Below are positions 37,317 to 45,917 of a DNA stretch of 63,891 bases, one piece after another. The first letter of the stretch is position 1. Each line of letters starts with the position of its first letter. A model generated the notes under the pieces. That model had not been told where the DNA came from. It did not search any database and worked only from the letters and a program-made list of their open reading frames with translations. The DNA comes from Granulicella sp. GTDB taxonomy: Bacteria; Acidobacteriota; Terriglobia; Terriglobales; Acidobacteriaceae. Location: positions 1 through 63,891 of the forward strand of contig PKWU01000009.1 in NCBI GenBank assembly GCA_003132145.1, given 5' to 3'. The position numbers and the translations under genes are program-made.

Positions 37317-37958
37317 ATGAAGAAGACGATTTTGTTGGGTGTGCTGATGCTGACGGCGGCGGCCTGTGTTGCGCAGGAGAGCCGGCAGGACGTGAGCTTC
37401 AGCGGGACCGGGCTGTTCGGGCCCACGATCCACGGACCTGGGGCCGTGGTGGCGAATTCAACCGGCGCACTGGGACTGCTGACCAGCTACCGGTTCATGC
37501 TGACACCGCACAGCGCGCTGGAGGCGAACTACAGCTTCATCCAGAACAACCAGAAGTATTGCATCGGTGGAGGCTGCCTCCCGGGCGCCCCTGTCATCCC
37601 TGGCCAGACCAATTACTACAGCTACCGGATCCACTCTCGGATACAGGAGGCCACGGGCGCGTATGTCTTCGGCATGACCTTCAAGCGGTATAACCCGTTT
37701 CTGGAGGCTGGAGGCGGCACACTGATCTTTACGCCTGTGCTGGACAATGGGACGAAAGAGCTGGGCACCAAGGGGACGAAGGGGATGGCGGGACTGTTCG
37801 GCGGCGGGCTGGCGTATGAGCTGAGTCCGAGCTTCGACATTCGCGCCGAGTACCGGGGCCTGTTGGTGAAGACGCCGGCCTTCGGCGAGACGAACATCGT
37901 CACAGACCGCTATGAGATTCTCAACATGCCGACGATCGGCGTGGCTTACCACTTCTAG
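37317..37958 (+). CDS. Outer-membrane beta-barrel protein
   Basis: A 213-aa protein with signal peptide (ILLGVLMLTAAACVAQ). Alternating strands such as ALEANYSFIQNN and NYYSYRIHSRIQEATGAYVF, and a terminal aromatic strand TIGVAYHF, are typical of small OmpA/OmpW-like eight-stranded barrels. A Cys pair (CIGGGC) sits in a loop. ATG at 37317 is chosen for the signal peptide. Confidence 0.8.
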   Translation: MKKTILLGVLMLTAAACVAQESRQDVSFSGTGLFGPTIHGPGAVVANSTGALGLLTSYRFMLTPHSALEANYSFIQNNQKYCIGGGCLPGAPVIPGQTNYYSYRIHSRIQEATGAYVFGMTFKRYNPFLEAGGGTLIFTPVLDNGTKELGTKGTKGMAGLFGGGLAYELSPSFDIRAEYRGLLVKTPAFGETNIVTDRYEILNMPTIGVAYHF

Positions 37959-38004
37959 AGTGGGTTGACGGTTAGCGCGTGCTCCATGGTTTTTGCAATG
38001 CAAC

Positions 38005-38036
38005 TGCCCCGCATCTCTTCGATGAGATGCGGGGCG
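38005..38036. terminator. Terminator-like hairpin
   Basis: CCCCGCATCTC-TTCGAT-GAGATGCGGGG, 11 paired bases, followed by CGGTTTCG. It lies between convergent genes (barrel protein and zinc-motif protein). Confidence 0.6.
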
Positions 38037-38082
38037 GTTTCGTCTGGGGCTGCCGGCGCAGGCTTGGAGGGAGGGGAGGATA

Positions 38083-38220
38083 GTTGCAGGTTGCAGGTTG
38101 TCAGTTGCAGGTTGGGGGTTGTCAGACTGACGAGAAGCAGATCCCTCCGCTGCGCTACGGGATGACAACGAATCCGCGCTGCGGGATGACTAGGAATCCG
38201 CGCTACGGGATGACAACAAG
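38083..38220. repeat. GTTGCAGGTT repeats and CTACGGGATGACAA tandem repeats
   Basis: Four GTTGCAGGTT-like units are followed by three tandem units ending GCTACGGGATGACAA / GCTGCGGGATGACTA. They run up to and into the 3' end of the next gene. Confidence 0.75.
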
Positions 38221-38858
38221 GAAGGATCGGGGGTGGGGGTGGGGAGGATCTCTGGTGGCTGGGCGGGGAAGCAGTTCTCTTTCAGGAAGAGGGCGAAGGC
38301 GCTGCGGTGCGCTTCGGCGGCGGCTTCGGGTGGGGGGAGCTCGGCGATGGGGGCGATGGGGCCGAGGTCTTCATCGAGGATGAGGTCTTCGACGAAGTCG
38401 TTTGTATCGTTTGCGTTGGGGTCGGAGGAGATGGATTCACGGCTGGAGGAGGAGCTGGATTCGCGGCTGTCATGGCTGTCGCTGCGGGCGGCGGCGGCGG
38501 GGCGGGTTTCGTGGAGGTTCCAGATGGCCAGTTTCAGGGTGTAGAGGATGGCGTTGGCGCGCTTTGGGTCGAGCTGCGCGGTGGTGAGGCGCGCGAGGAT
38601 CTGGGCGAGGGCAAACTGGATGCCCTCGCGGTCGTCGATCAGCGGCATCTCGAAGATGGACTGCTCGGGGTGGACTCCGCGGTGGCGGGGTGCGGGGCGG
38701 CGGGTGGTGTGGTGGTAGTAGCAGAACTGCTCGCCGTGCAGCGAGGCCGAACGGCAGCGGCGGCCAGAGGTGAGGATGTGACGGCACTGAAAGCGCTTGG
38801 GCGCGGGTTCAGAGGATGGAGATGGGTTGGCCGGTGCGGTTTCGGTTGCGTTCGTCAT
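38190..38858 (-). CDS. Small zinc-motif hypothetical protein
   Basis: A 222-aa protein. RFQCRHILTSGRRCRSASL followed by FCYYHH gives a Cys/His set suited to one zinc ion near residues 24-52. A helical region (IQFALAQILARLTTAQLDPK) and a long Ser/Asp/Pro-rich low-complexity tail follow. The C-terminus is encoded by repeat DNA. ATG at 38858; an earlier ATG at 38900 would read through the C10G5 tract. Function unknown. Confidence 0.7.
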   Translation of the reverse strand: MTNATETAPANPSPSSEPAPKRFQCRHILTSGRRCRSASLHGEQFCYYHHTTRRPAPRHRGVHPEQSIFEMPLIDDREGIQFALAQILARLTTAQLDPKRANAILYTLKLAIWNLHETRPAAAARSDSHDSRESSSSSSRESISSDPNANDTNDFVEDLILDEDLGPIAPIAELPPPEAAAEAHRSAFALFLKENCFPAQPPEILPTPTPDPSLLSSRSADS

Positions 38859-38864
38859 TGTGGA

Positions 38865-38879
38865 CCCCCCCCCCGGGGG
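38865..38879. repeat. C10-G5 homopolymer tract
   Basis: Ten C followed by five G, 7 bases upstream of the start codon of the zinc-motif gene. Prone to slippage. Confidence 0.85.
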
Positions 38880-38915
38880 TAAATAGCGTAAAGTATTCAA
38901 AATATGTAAGTTAAG

Positions 38916-38985
38916 CTCGCGCTAAGCGCGCGAGACGTATTAAAAGCGAAGACCCGGCGGTTGGCCGGGTCTTTCGGTGTTTTTG
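38916..38985 (+). ncRNA. Candidate small RNA end with terminator
   Basis: CTCGCGC-TAAGC-GCGCGAG (38916-38934) is followed by a 10-base stem AAGACCCGGC/GCCGGGTCTT (38949-38973) and TCGGTGTTTTTG. It is an intrinsic terminator on the plus strand with no upstream plus-strand gene since 37958. It may end an unannotated RNA. No promoter is defined. The rest of the gene-free 38859-39359 holds only repeats. Confidence 0.35.
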
Positions 38986-39142
38986 CTTACTGATTTAATT
39001 ATACGCGTTGGAGGGAAACTACTATGCCAACTATTTTTCGGATTTATGTGGTTTAGTTGGTGTGAGTTAGGGGGATTTGGGGGCGTCGAGGGTCTTGACA
39101 AGGGGATTTGCTGGGGTTTTTGCGGGTCATGGAGCGAAAAAA

Positions 39143-39325
39143 AGGCCCGGGGCTAAAGCCCCTTGATTCCAAGAGGCTTATTCACGGGGCTGAAGCCCCC
39201 TGCTCCCTCCGAAGAACAGACAACAGCAAGAGCAGAAGCAGATTCCTCCGCTGCGCTGCGGAATGACAAGCAAGGGGGGCTGCGGAATGACAAACAAAGG
39301 GGCTGCGGAATGACAAACAAGGAAC
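39143..39325. repeat. GGGGCTAAAGCCC hairpin repeat (copy c) plus GCTGCGGAATGACAAAC array
   Basis: The two-hairpin composite is followed by CAGATTCCTCCGCTGCGC and three tandem GGGCTGCGGAATGACAA units. Confidence 0.8.
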
Positions 39326-39359
39326 AGGGAACGGCACGCGTACCGCGGCCGGCGCGCGA

Positions 39360-39947
39360 TCAGTGGCTGAAGCGATAGGCAACGCCGAAGGTGAAGACAG
39401 AGGGGGAGATGCTGGGGGTGCCGTATCCGGGCCAGCTCTGGCTCTCGTAATCGAAGGCGCGGATGACGATCTTCCGGTTGTAGAAGATGTCGAGACCACC
39501 GCCGATGGAGTAACCGATGTTGCTACCGCTCTGGAGCCCGACGTTATCCTGCTGCTCCTGGATGTAGAGGTCGCGGATGCCGGCGAGGGCTTTTCCGTAG
39601 AGGACGAAGCGGCCATAGGGAAGCATGAGCCTGGGACCGAGGAAATAGGTCAACTCGGCGCGGTCGAGGGAGGTGATGAGACAGAGGCAGTGGAAGTCGC
39701 CTTCCACGCCCAAGTGCCGGGTGAAGTCATAGTCCCCGTATCCGGTTACGCCGGCGATGGACTGGGACTGATACTTTGGATCGCCGATTTTGGGCTGGAT
39801 CCAGAAGTCTGGAGTGGCGTAGCTGAATGCCGCACCGACCTGAGTTTTGCCCATGCCAGTGGCGGTGGGCAGCGCCTGGGTCCGCCCGATGGAGGGGAGG
39901 GCGAGCAGGGCGGCCAGCCAGGCGATGGAGATCAGGGTCTTGCGCAT
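39360..39947 (-). CDS. Outer-membrane beta-barrel protein
   Basis: A 195-aa protein with signal peptide (LISIAWLAALLALPSIGRTQA). Repeated amphipathic strands (YGDYDFTRHLGVEGDFH, RFVLYGKALAGIRDL, IGYSIGGGLDIFY) and the final FTFGVAYRFSH aromatic end indicate an OmpA/OmpW-like barrel. ATG at 39947 fits the signal peptide. Confidence 0.8.
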   Translation of the reverse strand: MRKTLISIAWLAALLALPSIGRTQALPTATGMGKTQVGAAFSYATPDFWIQPKIGDPKYQSQSIAGVTGYGDYDFTRHLGVEGDFHCLCLITSLDRAELTYFLGPRLMLPYGRFVLYGKALAGIRDLYIQEQQDNVGLQSGSNIGYSIGGGLDIFYNRKIVIRAFDYESQSWPGYGTPSISPSVFTFGVAYRFSH

Positions 39948-40079
39948 TTCAACAACTCCGGGAAAAGCGCTGCAAAATGCTGCATGGACGATCTGTGTCT
40001 GCGGGGTGTGAGAAACGCGGCAAGAAGCGGCCGTCTGGAGCACATCCCGGGGAAAACCTACTGGGCCCGGACTGTCTGG

Positions 40080-41963
40080 TTACTGGGTTGGAGCAGCCGC
40101 CGGCGCAGGTTGCTGGGCTGCCGGAGGGGCGGCAGTGGCGCCCGCCGGGGGTGCGGTGGCGTCTGGCGTTGGGTTGGCCGGTGCGGCGACGGGCGGCGGC
40201 GCCGGGGCCGCTGGTGTCTTGAAGTAGGTGAGCTTGAGGTAGACCGGCTCAACCTCGAAGGGCATCTTGTCGCGGTCTGTGATGAGGGGCTCGAAGGTGG
40301 AGTGCATCTGGATGAGCTGATCGGTCCAGGGATCGAATCGGAGGAAGCTGGCCAGCGGCATGGCGGCCTGCTGCTTGAGGTCCTTCATGTTGAGCTTGAT
40401 GCCCTTGGGAATCATGGCGGCCATCCAGAAGGAAGTGTCTGTGTCGCTCTTGATAAGGGCGTCGCCGAGCACGGGCTGGTTGAGCGCGGTAAGGGCCTTG
40501 ACGCGCAACTGGAGTTGCTGGAGATAGAGGCCGAAGTACTTTTGCCCGTCGGCGAGTTCCTTGACGCTCAACAACTGCAGGGCTTTCTTGGCGGCTTCAG
40601 TATTCTCCTGGGCGGTGTGGTGCATGGGGATGCGCTCGAAGACGGAGGTGGAGGGAAAGAGCAGGCGGTCGTTGAATGCGAACTTGGTGTCGAGGCGATG
40701 TCCGAGGACGATGTGGGCCAACTGGAATGCGAGGATGGCGTTGAGATTACCCATCTGCTGGGAGCCGTCCGCGTCGACGACGGAGGTGGTGTCGAGCAGG
40801 CCCTTGGAGATGATGATGGTGTTGCCGACGGCGAGGGACTCGAGCGGCTCGGTGAGCAGGGTACGCACGCGGATGGGGCGGGCGGTCTGAATGTTGTTGT
40901 AGACGAGGATGTTTCCGGCGAGGGCTTCGAGGGTCTTGTCGAAGTCGCTGGGAGCGTCGAGGAGGCCTGCCTGGAAGAGGCGCTCGATGACGTTGTCCTC
41001 CGCCTGCTGCGCCCACTCTCGCTGCGCGCCCAGTGGGCTGACATCGGGCGCGTCGTTGGAGACATCCTGTGCGTTGACGACCTCGAGCGAGGTGTTCTCG
41101 GCATCGGTTGGAGGGACCTTGAGGGCGTAACCCCAGACGTAGTTAATGGCTTTGAACTTGAGGGTGCTGGTGGTGCTCTTTGGGTCGCTCTCCTCGACGT
41201 AGAAGGCGGTGGGGAGCCAGAGGTCGGGCTGGATGTTGGTGCGCCAACTGTCGAAGTGGTAGAACTCCTTCATGGTGAGGATGGAGCCGGCGAAGTCTCC
41301 GTTGAAGCGGATGACGTTGCCACCCTTGGTCTCGATCCAGATGCGGCCGGAGAACCGTCCGAAGTCCTTTCTGGCGTTGGTGGGGGTGACGTCGAATACG
41401 GCGGTGGGGACGTTGCCGAGGAAGTCGTTGCGGACGAACATGAAGGTGTAGTGCTGGCGGTCGAAGTTGTTGGAGTCCATGAGCATCATCTGGGTGAAAC
41501 CGGACTCGTGGAAGGTGAGATGAAGACTGGAGGAGATGCCGGTGAGAGCGGCGAGGGAGTTTTTGAACGAGCCGAGGGGGCCCTTCTTCTTGGCCGAGAA
41601 GTTACCCTTGTTGCTCTTGTAATCTTCGTCATTGATGACCTTGCTGAAGTCGACGCGCGCGAGGAAGTGCTGGTCACTCTCGGGGACCTGGGAGAGGACG
41701 GGGTCGGGCTTCATGTTCTGGATGTAAGTCTCGACCAGGGGTGCGCGCTCCTTGACGGTCTTGATGACCTCTTTTTCGCGCAGGACTGCCTTGTCGATGA
41801 GGGCATACTGGGCTGCGGTGGGCTTGCGCCCAGGCATGGAGTCTTCGGCGGGCTTCTTCTTGGGGAATGGGGAGTGGAAGCCTATCGCGGCCATTGCAGG
41901 CAGCGAAGTTGCGAGGAGAAGCGCCAGGGTTGCACCGGCGATGGATCTTGAACGGAAAATCAT
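40080..41963 (-). CDS. Exported M48-peptidase-like protein lacking HExxH
   Basis: A 627-aa protein with signal peptide (GATLALLLATSLPAMAA). The C-terminal half follows the M48 layout: VGNTIIISKGLLD, then NAILAFQLAHIVLGHRLD where the active M48 enzymes have HExxH. His and Glu are replaced (QLAH), so zinc proteolysis is unlikely. The N-terminal half is a beta-rich domain of unknown type. The tail is Ala/Pro-rich. Probably periplasmic. Confidence 0.75.
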   Translation of the reverse strand: MIFRSRSIAGATLALLLATSLPAMAAIGFHSPFPKKKPAEDSMPGRKPTAAQYALIDKAVLREKEVIKTVKERAPLVETYIQNMKPDPVLSQVPESDQHFLARVDFSKVINDEDYKSNKGNFSAKKKGPLGSFKNSLAALTGISSSLHLTFHESGFTQMMLMDSNNFDRQHYTFMFVRNDFLGNVPTAVFDVTPTNARKDFGRFSGRIWIETKGGNVIRFNGDFAGSILTMKEFYHFDSWRTNIQPDLWLPTAFYVEESDPKSTTSTLKFKAINYVWGYALKVPPTDAENTSLEVVNAQDVSNDAPDVSPLGAQREWAQQAEDNVIERLFQAGLLDAPSDFDKTLEALAGNILVYNNIQTARPIRVRTLLTEPLESLAVGNTIIISKGLLDTTSVVDADGSQQMGNLNAILAFQLAHIVLGHRLDTKFAFNDRLLFPSTSVFERIPMHHTAQENTEAAKKALQLLSVKELADGQKYFGLYLQQLQLRVKALTALNQPVLGDALIKSDTDTSFWMAAMIPKGIKLNMKDLKQQAAMPLASFLRFDPWTDQLIQMHSTFEPLITDRDKMPFEVEPVYLKLTYFKTPAAPAPPPVAAPANPTPDATAPPAGATAAPPAAQQPAPAAAPTQ

Positions 41964-42111
41964 GATTTACAACTCCCTGTGGCGGCGCGGAGGCCGCCAT
42001 CCTGTGTACAACCAGCGTATTCGAGCAGAGCGCGATAGTGAAGCGATGAACGCAAAAGAAGATTGACACAAAAGATACGAGCGAACTGGCGACGAGCGAC
42101 GGACATTGCTG

Positions 42112-43203
42112 CTACCCCGCGAGCTGAAAGGTGACATTGACGATCACATCCGATGCGACGGCATGTCCGAGGCCATCGGTTGCGGGCTCAAACCTGGTGG
42201 CCATGACGGCGCGTTTGGCGCTCTCGTCGAGGCCGTGTCCAAGACCGTTGACCACGTTCAGAATTTCGATGGAACCATTGGACTGGACGCGGACGCGGAG
42301 GGTGACGACGCCTTCGATGTGCAACTGGCGCGCCTCTTCGGTGTACTCCGGCTTGGGCTTGGAGGTGAGCTTGGCCATCTTGGGCTGCACCAGCGAGGCG
42401 ACGGGCGCGGGCCTGGGCGCGGGCGGCGGAACTGCCTGGGCAAGATTGACCTGACTGACCGCGGGACCCTTTCCCGTGCCACCGGTGACACCGTGGGGAA
42501 TGCCTGCGATGGGAACCACGCTGTTGCCGCGGATGCTGGTGCCGCCGGGAGAGCCGTTGCCGAGAACGACCTTGGTGGAACGCGGGCCGTTCCCAGTGTT
42601 GGCGGAGTTCATGCCGGCAAAGCCCGCGCCCAGATTGACCCTGGAGACGGCGGGGCCGTGGAGGTTGTTGAGGGGACTGTTTGGATTTCCCAGGCGGACG
42701 GCGGAGGGATGCGCGTCGTTGTTGGGCACGGAAGCGGCCTGGGGCTTGGCGCCGAGGTTCACCACCTGCGGGGCAGCCATGGCGATGACCCTGGTGGGCG
42801 CGGGCGCAGCGATGACGGGCTTGAGCGCGTCCATCTTGACCTCGGGGGGCTTGGGCGCGTCCGGCGGCCTCACGATAACGATCCGGGGAAGCTGCACTTC
42901 GATCCTGGGGACATTGGGAAGGACTGGCGGCGGGGGCGGCGGGGGTGGGACGAACTTGGGCTTGATGGGTTCGACCTTCTTGGCGACGACCGGTTCGGTG
43001 AGCTCGGTGAGCAGATGGCGATTGTCGATGGACTTCTTGGCGGCGGCGCTGACGACGATGGCGATGAATAGGATGACGACATTGAGCACCACGGAGACGA
43101 AGAGCGATGGCTTGCTCTGGCTGCCGGAATCGAGGACGCCGAAATGGGCAAACTGAACGTCGATCGGTTGGCCGAGTTTCTCGCTCCTAGGCGGCATTTC
43201 CAT
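42112..43203 (-). CDS. TonB family energy-transducer-like protein
   Basis: A 363-aa protein. A cytoplasmic N-terminus of about 30 residues precedes one transmembrane helix (FVSVVLNVVILFIAIVVSAA). A Pro/Lys-rich periplasmic span follows (PPPPPPPP near residue 90), then the C-terminal TonB domain: KPEYTEEARQLHIEGVVTLR, then GLGHGLDESAKRAV. The ATG at 43203 is chosen at the last methionine before the conserved segment. ExbB/ExbD genes are not in the window. Confidence 0.88.
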   Translation of the reverse strand: MEMPPRSEKLGQPIDVQFAHFGVLDSGSQSKPSLFVSVVLNVVILFIAIVVSAAAKKSIDNRHLLTELTEPVVAKKVEPIKPKFVPPPPPPPPVLPNVPRIEVQLPRIVIVRPPDAPKPPEVKMDALKPVIAAPAPTRVIAMAAPQVVNLGAKPQAASVPNNDAHPSAVRLGNPNSPLNNLHGPAVSRVNLGAGFAGMNSANTGNGPRSTKVVLGNGSPGGTSIRGNSVVPIAGIPHGVTGGTGKGPAVSQVNLAQAVPPPAPRPAPVASLVQPKMAKLTSKPKPEYTEEARQLHIEGVVTLRVRVQSNGSIEILNVVNGLGHGLDESAKRAVMATRFEPATDGLGHAVASDVIVNVTFQLAG

Positions 43204-43621
43204 AGTCGGACAGTCCTTCAATAATCGCTCCCGAAGAGAGCGATGAGTTGATCTTAAGTATGACGCAATATGAGACGCGGGGGTAACAAATTGCGCAACC
43301 AAGAACACTCAATAAAACCCGCTAGTACCTGGAACACTGTGCAAGTTGCTCAGAAACACTGGATTGACGAGGCCAAGTCAGTGTTTCGCTTACCGATTTG
43401 ATGCGCCGATCCATCAAAGGACTGAATCAAGTTAGATGCGGGCTGCGGGAATTCGCTGTGGTTTGAAGAGGCTGCGACTGCCTCTGCCAACGGGCCCTCC
43501 TTTCGCGCTGTCTCGCGCTCCCATCCATCTTTCCTTAACCCGGGTTTTGCGGGAATCACTCTTTTTGCGCTGAAATCCCTATACTTTGGTTGTAGCTGCA
43601 AACTAGATGCAGGGAGAAGCG
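43204..43621. other. Divergent intergenic region, TonB gene to galE
   Basis: No convincing gene and none of the window's repeat families. It contains CAGAAACACTGG and CAGTGTTTCG in inverted orientation (about 43348-43390). Presumably both promoters lie here. Confidence 0.4.
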
Positions 43622-44590
43622 ATGCGGATTCTGGTAACAGGCGGTGCAGGGTATATTGGCGGGACGGTGGCGCGGCTTCTGCTGGCGGGCGGGGATGGGG
43701 TGACGATTTACGACAATCTGTGTCACAGCAAGCGGGCCGCGGTGGCGGCGGGGGCGGAGTTTGTGGAGGGGGACGTGGCCGACCGGGCGCTGATGGAGAA
43801 GACGCTGCGGGCCGGGCGGTTCGATGGAGTGATGCACTTTGCGGCGCTGATCGAGGCGGGCGAGAGCATGCAGAAGCCGGAGATTTATTTCCGGAACAAC
43901 ACGGCGGGGACGCTGGCGCTGCTGGAGTCGATGCTGGCGACGGGGCAGAAGCGGCTGGTGTTCAGCTCGACGGCGGCGTGCTACGGCGAGCCGGAGACGA
44001 CGCCGATTCTGGAGGACGCAAAGCTGGCACCGACCAACGCGTACGGCGAGAGCAAGTTGATGGTGGAGCAGATGCTGGGGTGGTTCAACCGCATTCATGG
44101 GCTGAGGTACGCGAGCCTGCGCTACTTCAACGTGGCGGGCGCGATTGCAGGATATGGCGAGGCGCATGAGCCGGAGTCGCATTTGATTCCGCTGGTGCTG
44201 GATGTGGCGCTGGGACGGAGGAAGAGCATTAAGATCTTTGGCGAAGACTATTCGACACGCGATGGGACTTGCGTCCGCGACTACATCCATGTGCAGGACC
44301 TGGCGGACGCGCACCTGCTGGCGTTGGCGGCGTTGAAGGAACGGGACCGCGTGATATACAACATCGGCAATGGACAGGGATTTACGGTGCGGGAGGTGAT
44401 CGAGTCGGTGCGGCGCGTGACGGGCAAGGCGATTGCGGTGGAAGAGTGCGCGCGGCGGGCGGGCGATCCGGCGGTGCTGGTGGCGGGGTCGGAGAAGATC
44501 AAGCAGGAGTTGGGCTGGAGGCCGAAGTTCGCCGAGTTGGACACGATTGTGCGGAGCGCGTGGGAGTGGCAGCAGATGCGCTACGCGTGA
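43622..44590 (+). CDS. galE: UDP-glucose 4-epimerase
   Basis: A 322-aa short-chain dehydrogenase-like epimerase interconverting UDP-glucose and UDP-galactose. The NAD motif VTGGAGYIGGTVA is at 5-17, Ser in FSSTAACYGEP and the YxxxK pair in NAYGESKLMVE. ATG at 43622 follows AGGGAGA. No other Leloir genes are adjacent. Confidence 0.94.
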   Translation: MRILVTGGAGYIGGTVARLLLAGGDGVTIYDNLCHSKRAAVAAGAEFVEGDVADRALMEKTLRAGRFDGVMHFAALIEAGESMQKPEIYFRNNTAGTLALLESMLATGQKRLVFSSTAACYGEPETTPILEDAKLAPTNAYGESKLMVEQMLGWFNRIHGLRYASLRYFNVAGAIAGYGEAHEPESHLIPLVLDVALGRRKSIKIFGEDYSTRDGTCVRDYIHVQDLADAHLLALAALKERDRVIYNIGNGQGFTVREVIESVRRVTGKAIAVEECARRAGDPAVLVAGSEKIKQELGWRPKFAELDTIVRSAWEWQQMRYA

Positions 44591-44629
44591 GGCGAAGTCG
44601 AGTGGTGAGCGGAAGTGCGACGAGAATTT

Positions 44630-45538
44630 ATGAGATCGCCGATGAGAAGTTCGCGTTCAACCGGTGAGTATTGGCTTGCGGCCATCGTTCTGTTCGGCTT
44701 GCTGGCGGGCTTGCGCGCGGGGGCGGCACAGCGGGCAGAGACGACGCCGCAGATGGCAGAGACGCCTGTGCAGAAGACGGAGCCGCCTACGCTGGAGGAG
44801 ATTCTGCAGCGACTGCAGAAGAATCTAGACCAGTACGATTCTGGTGTGCCGAGCTTCTTCGCCGACGAGCATGTGGTCTCGCGGATGGTGCCCGACGTAC
44901 ACGATCAGGAGACGGTTACGGATTCCGTCTTCCGCCTGAAGCGCGTACTGAACGCCGACCATACGACGACGCTCGAGGAGTCGCGCGAGGTGAAGACGGT
45001 GAATGGCCAGCCCGAAAAATCGCAGGAGTTGGGCGGGCCGTCCATCGTGGATGGAGCGTTCGAGGGCGGACTCGCCGTGGTCTCGCTGAGCCAGCAGTCG
45101 TGCATGAACTACACGCTGGAGCGAATGAAGCGAAACGATGCGCAGGCGCCAATCGTCGTGCGCTTCGCGAGCGTGCTGACTCCGGAAAATACCGGCGGCT
45201 GCCTGCTGCAGGAGAACGGCAGAGGGCAGGTCTTCATCGACCGCGCAACCATGCAGATTACACGGATGGAACTGACGACTCCGCATCACATCATCATCCC
45301 GGGAGACGGGATGGGCTACGGGACGAGGGTGGGCGAGTGGGTGCTCTCGGTGGACTATGCGCCGGTGATGCTGGATGGAAAGAGCTTCTGGATGCCGGCC
45401 ACGATTAATTCGCGTTCCACCAGCGGGCGGGGAAGCTTTCATCCGATCATCTGGACGTTCAAGGCCAGCTATCGCAACTTCCACAAGCTGGAGGTGACGT
45501 CGCGGATTCTGCCCGCCAGCGAGACGCCGGTGCAGTGA
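44630..45538 (+). CDS. Exported hypothetical protein
   Basis: A 302-aa protein with an N-terminal hydrophobic segment (WLAAIVLFGLLAGLRAGAA) as signal peptide. The mature part starts with a helical TLEEILQRLQKNLDQYDSGV, then a beta-rich domain with two Cys (SCMNYTLERM, GGCLLQENG). Strand patterns resemble outer-membrane lipoprotein-sorting folds (LolA/LppX-like), as inference. Start ATG at 44630; a GTG at 44615 and ATG at 44642 are alternatives. Confidence 0.7.
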   Translation: MRSPMRSSRSTGEYWLAAIVLFGLLAGLRAGAAQRAETTPQMAETPVQKTEPPTLEEILQRLQKNLDQYDSGVPSFFADEHVVSRMVPDVHDQETVTDSVFRLKRVLNADHTTTLEESREVKTVNGQPEKSQELGGPSIVDGAFEGGLAVVSLSQQSCMNYTLERMKRNDAQAPIVVRFASVLTPENTGGCLLQENGRGQVFIDRATMQITRMELTTPHHIIIPGDGMGYGTRVGEWVLSVDYAPVMLDGKSFWMPATINSRSTSGRGSFHPIIWTFKASYRNFHKLEVTSRILPASETPVQ

Positions 45539-45751
45539 TGCCACGCATATTCGCCATCGGCTAGAAGCAGATTCCTCCCCCTTCGACTTCGCTCAGGGTG
45601 CGGAATGACAAACAAGATCAGGCAACGACGAAATGCGGGGATTCTTCGCTGCGCTCAGAATGACAAGCAAGAACAGGCAACGGCGCATTACAGATGCTGG
45701 AGTGGTTCCAGCAAAGAAAACCATCGCGCGGGGGGTTTGCTTCATCTGAGT

Positions 45752-45865
45752 TAGAGCGTTTTCGATAATGGTGTAGACCGTCATTGAGCGAGCAAAAGCA
45801 GATTCCTCCGCTTCGCTACGGAATGACAAACGAAATTGGTCTATAGCAATTCCGAAAATGCTCTA
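45752..45865. mobile_element. MITE-like element, copy 2
   Basis: 114 bases. The left end TAGAGCGTTTTCGATAATGG and the inverted right end TAGAGCATTTTCGGAATTGC both continue to TAGACC, making about 28-base imperfect terminal inverted repeats. The centre carries a CAGATTCCTCC...GGAATGACAAAC palindrome. No coding capacity. It lies upstream of acs in the gene-free 45539-45917, which also has two more GGAATGACAAAC units at about 45563-45670. Confidence 0.7.
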
Positions 45866-45917
45866 GTGCTAAGCCGTTGATGAACCGACGGCGGCACAAC
45901 GAAGACGAGGGACGGGC

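Noticed and set aside
39363-41951. An 862-codon plus-strand frame
   Set aside because: Antisense shadow of the M48-like and beta-barrel genes; no signal peptide or family motif, and composition is typical of reverse-strand GC-rich reading.
43350-43601. An 83-codon minus-strand frame between the TonB gene and galE
   Set aside because: No ribosome site, no recognisable domain and composition unlike the neighbouring genes.
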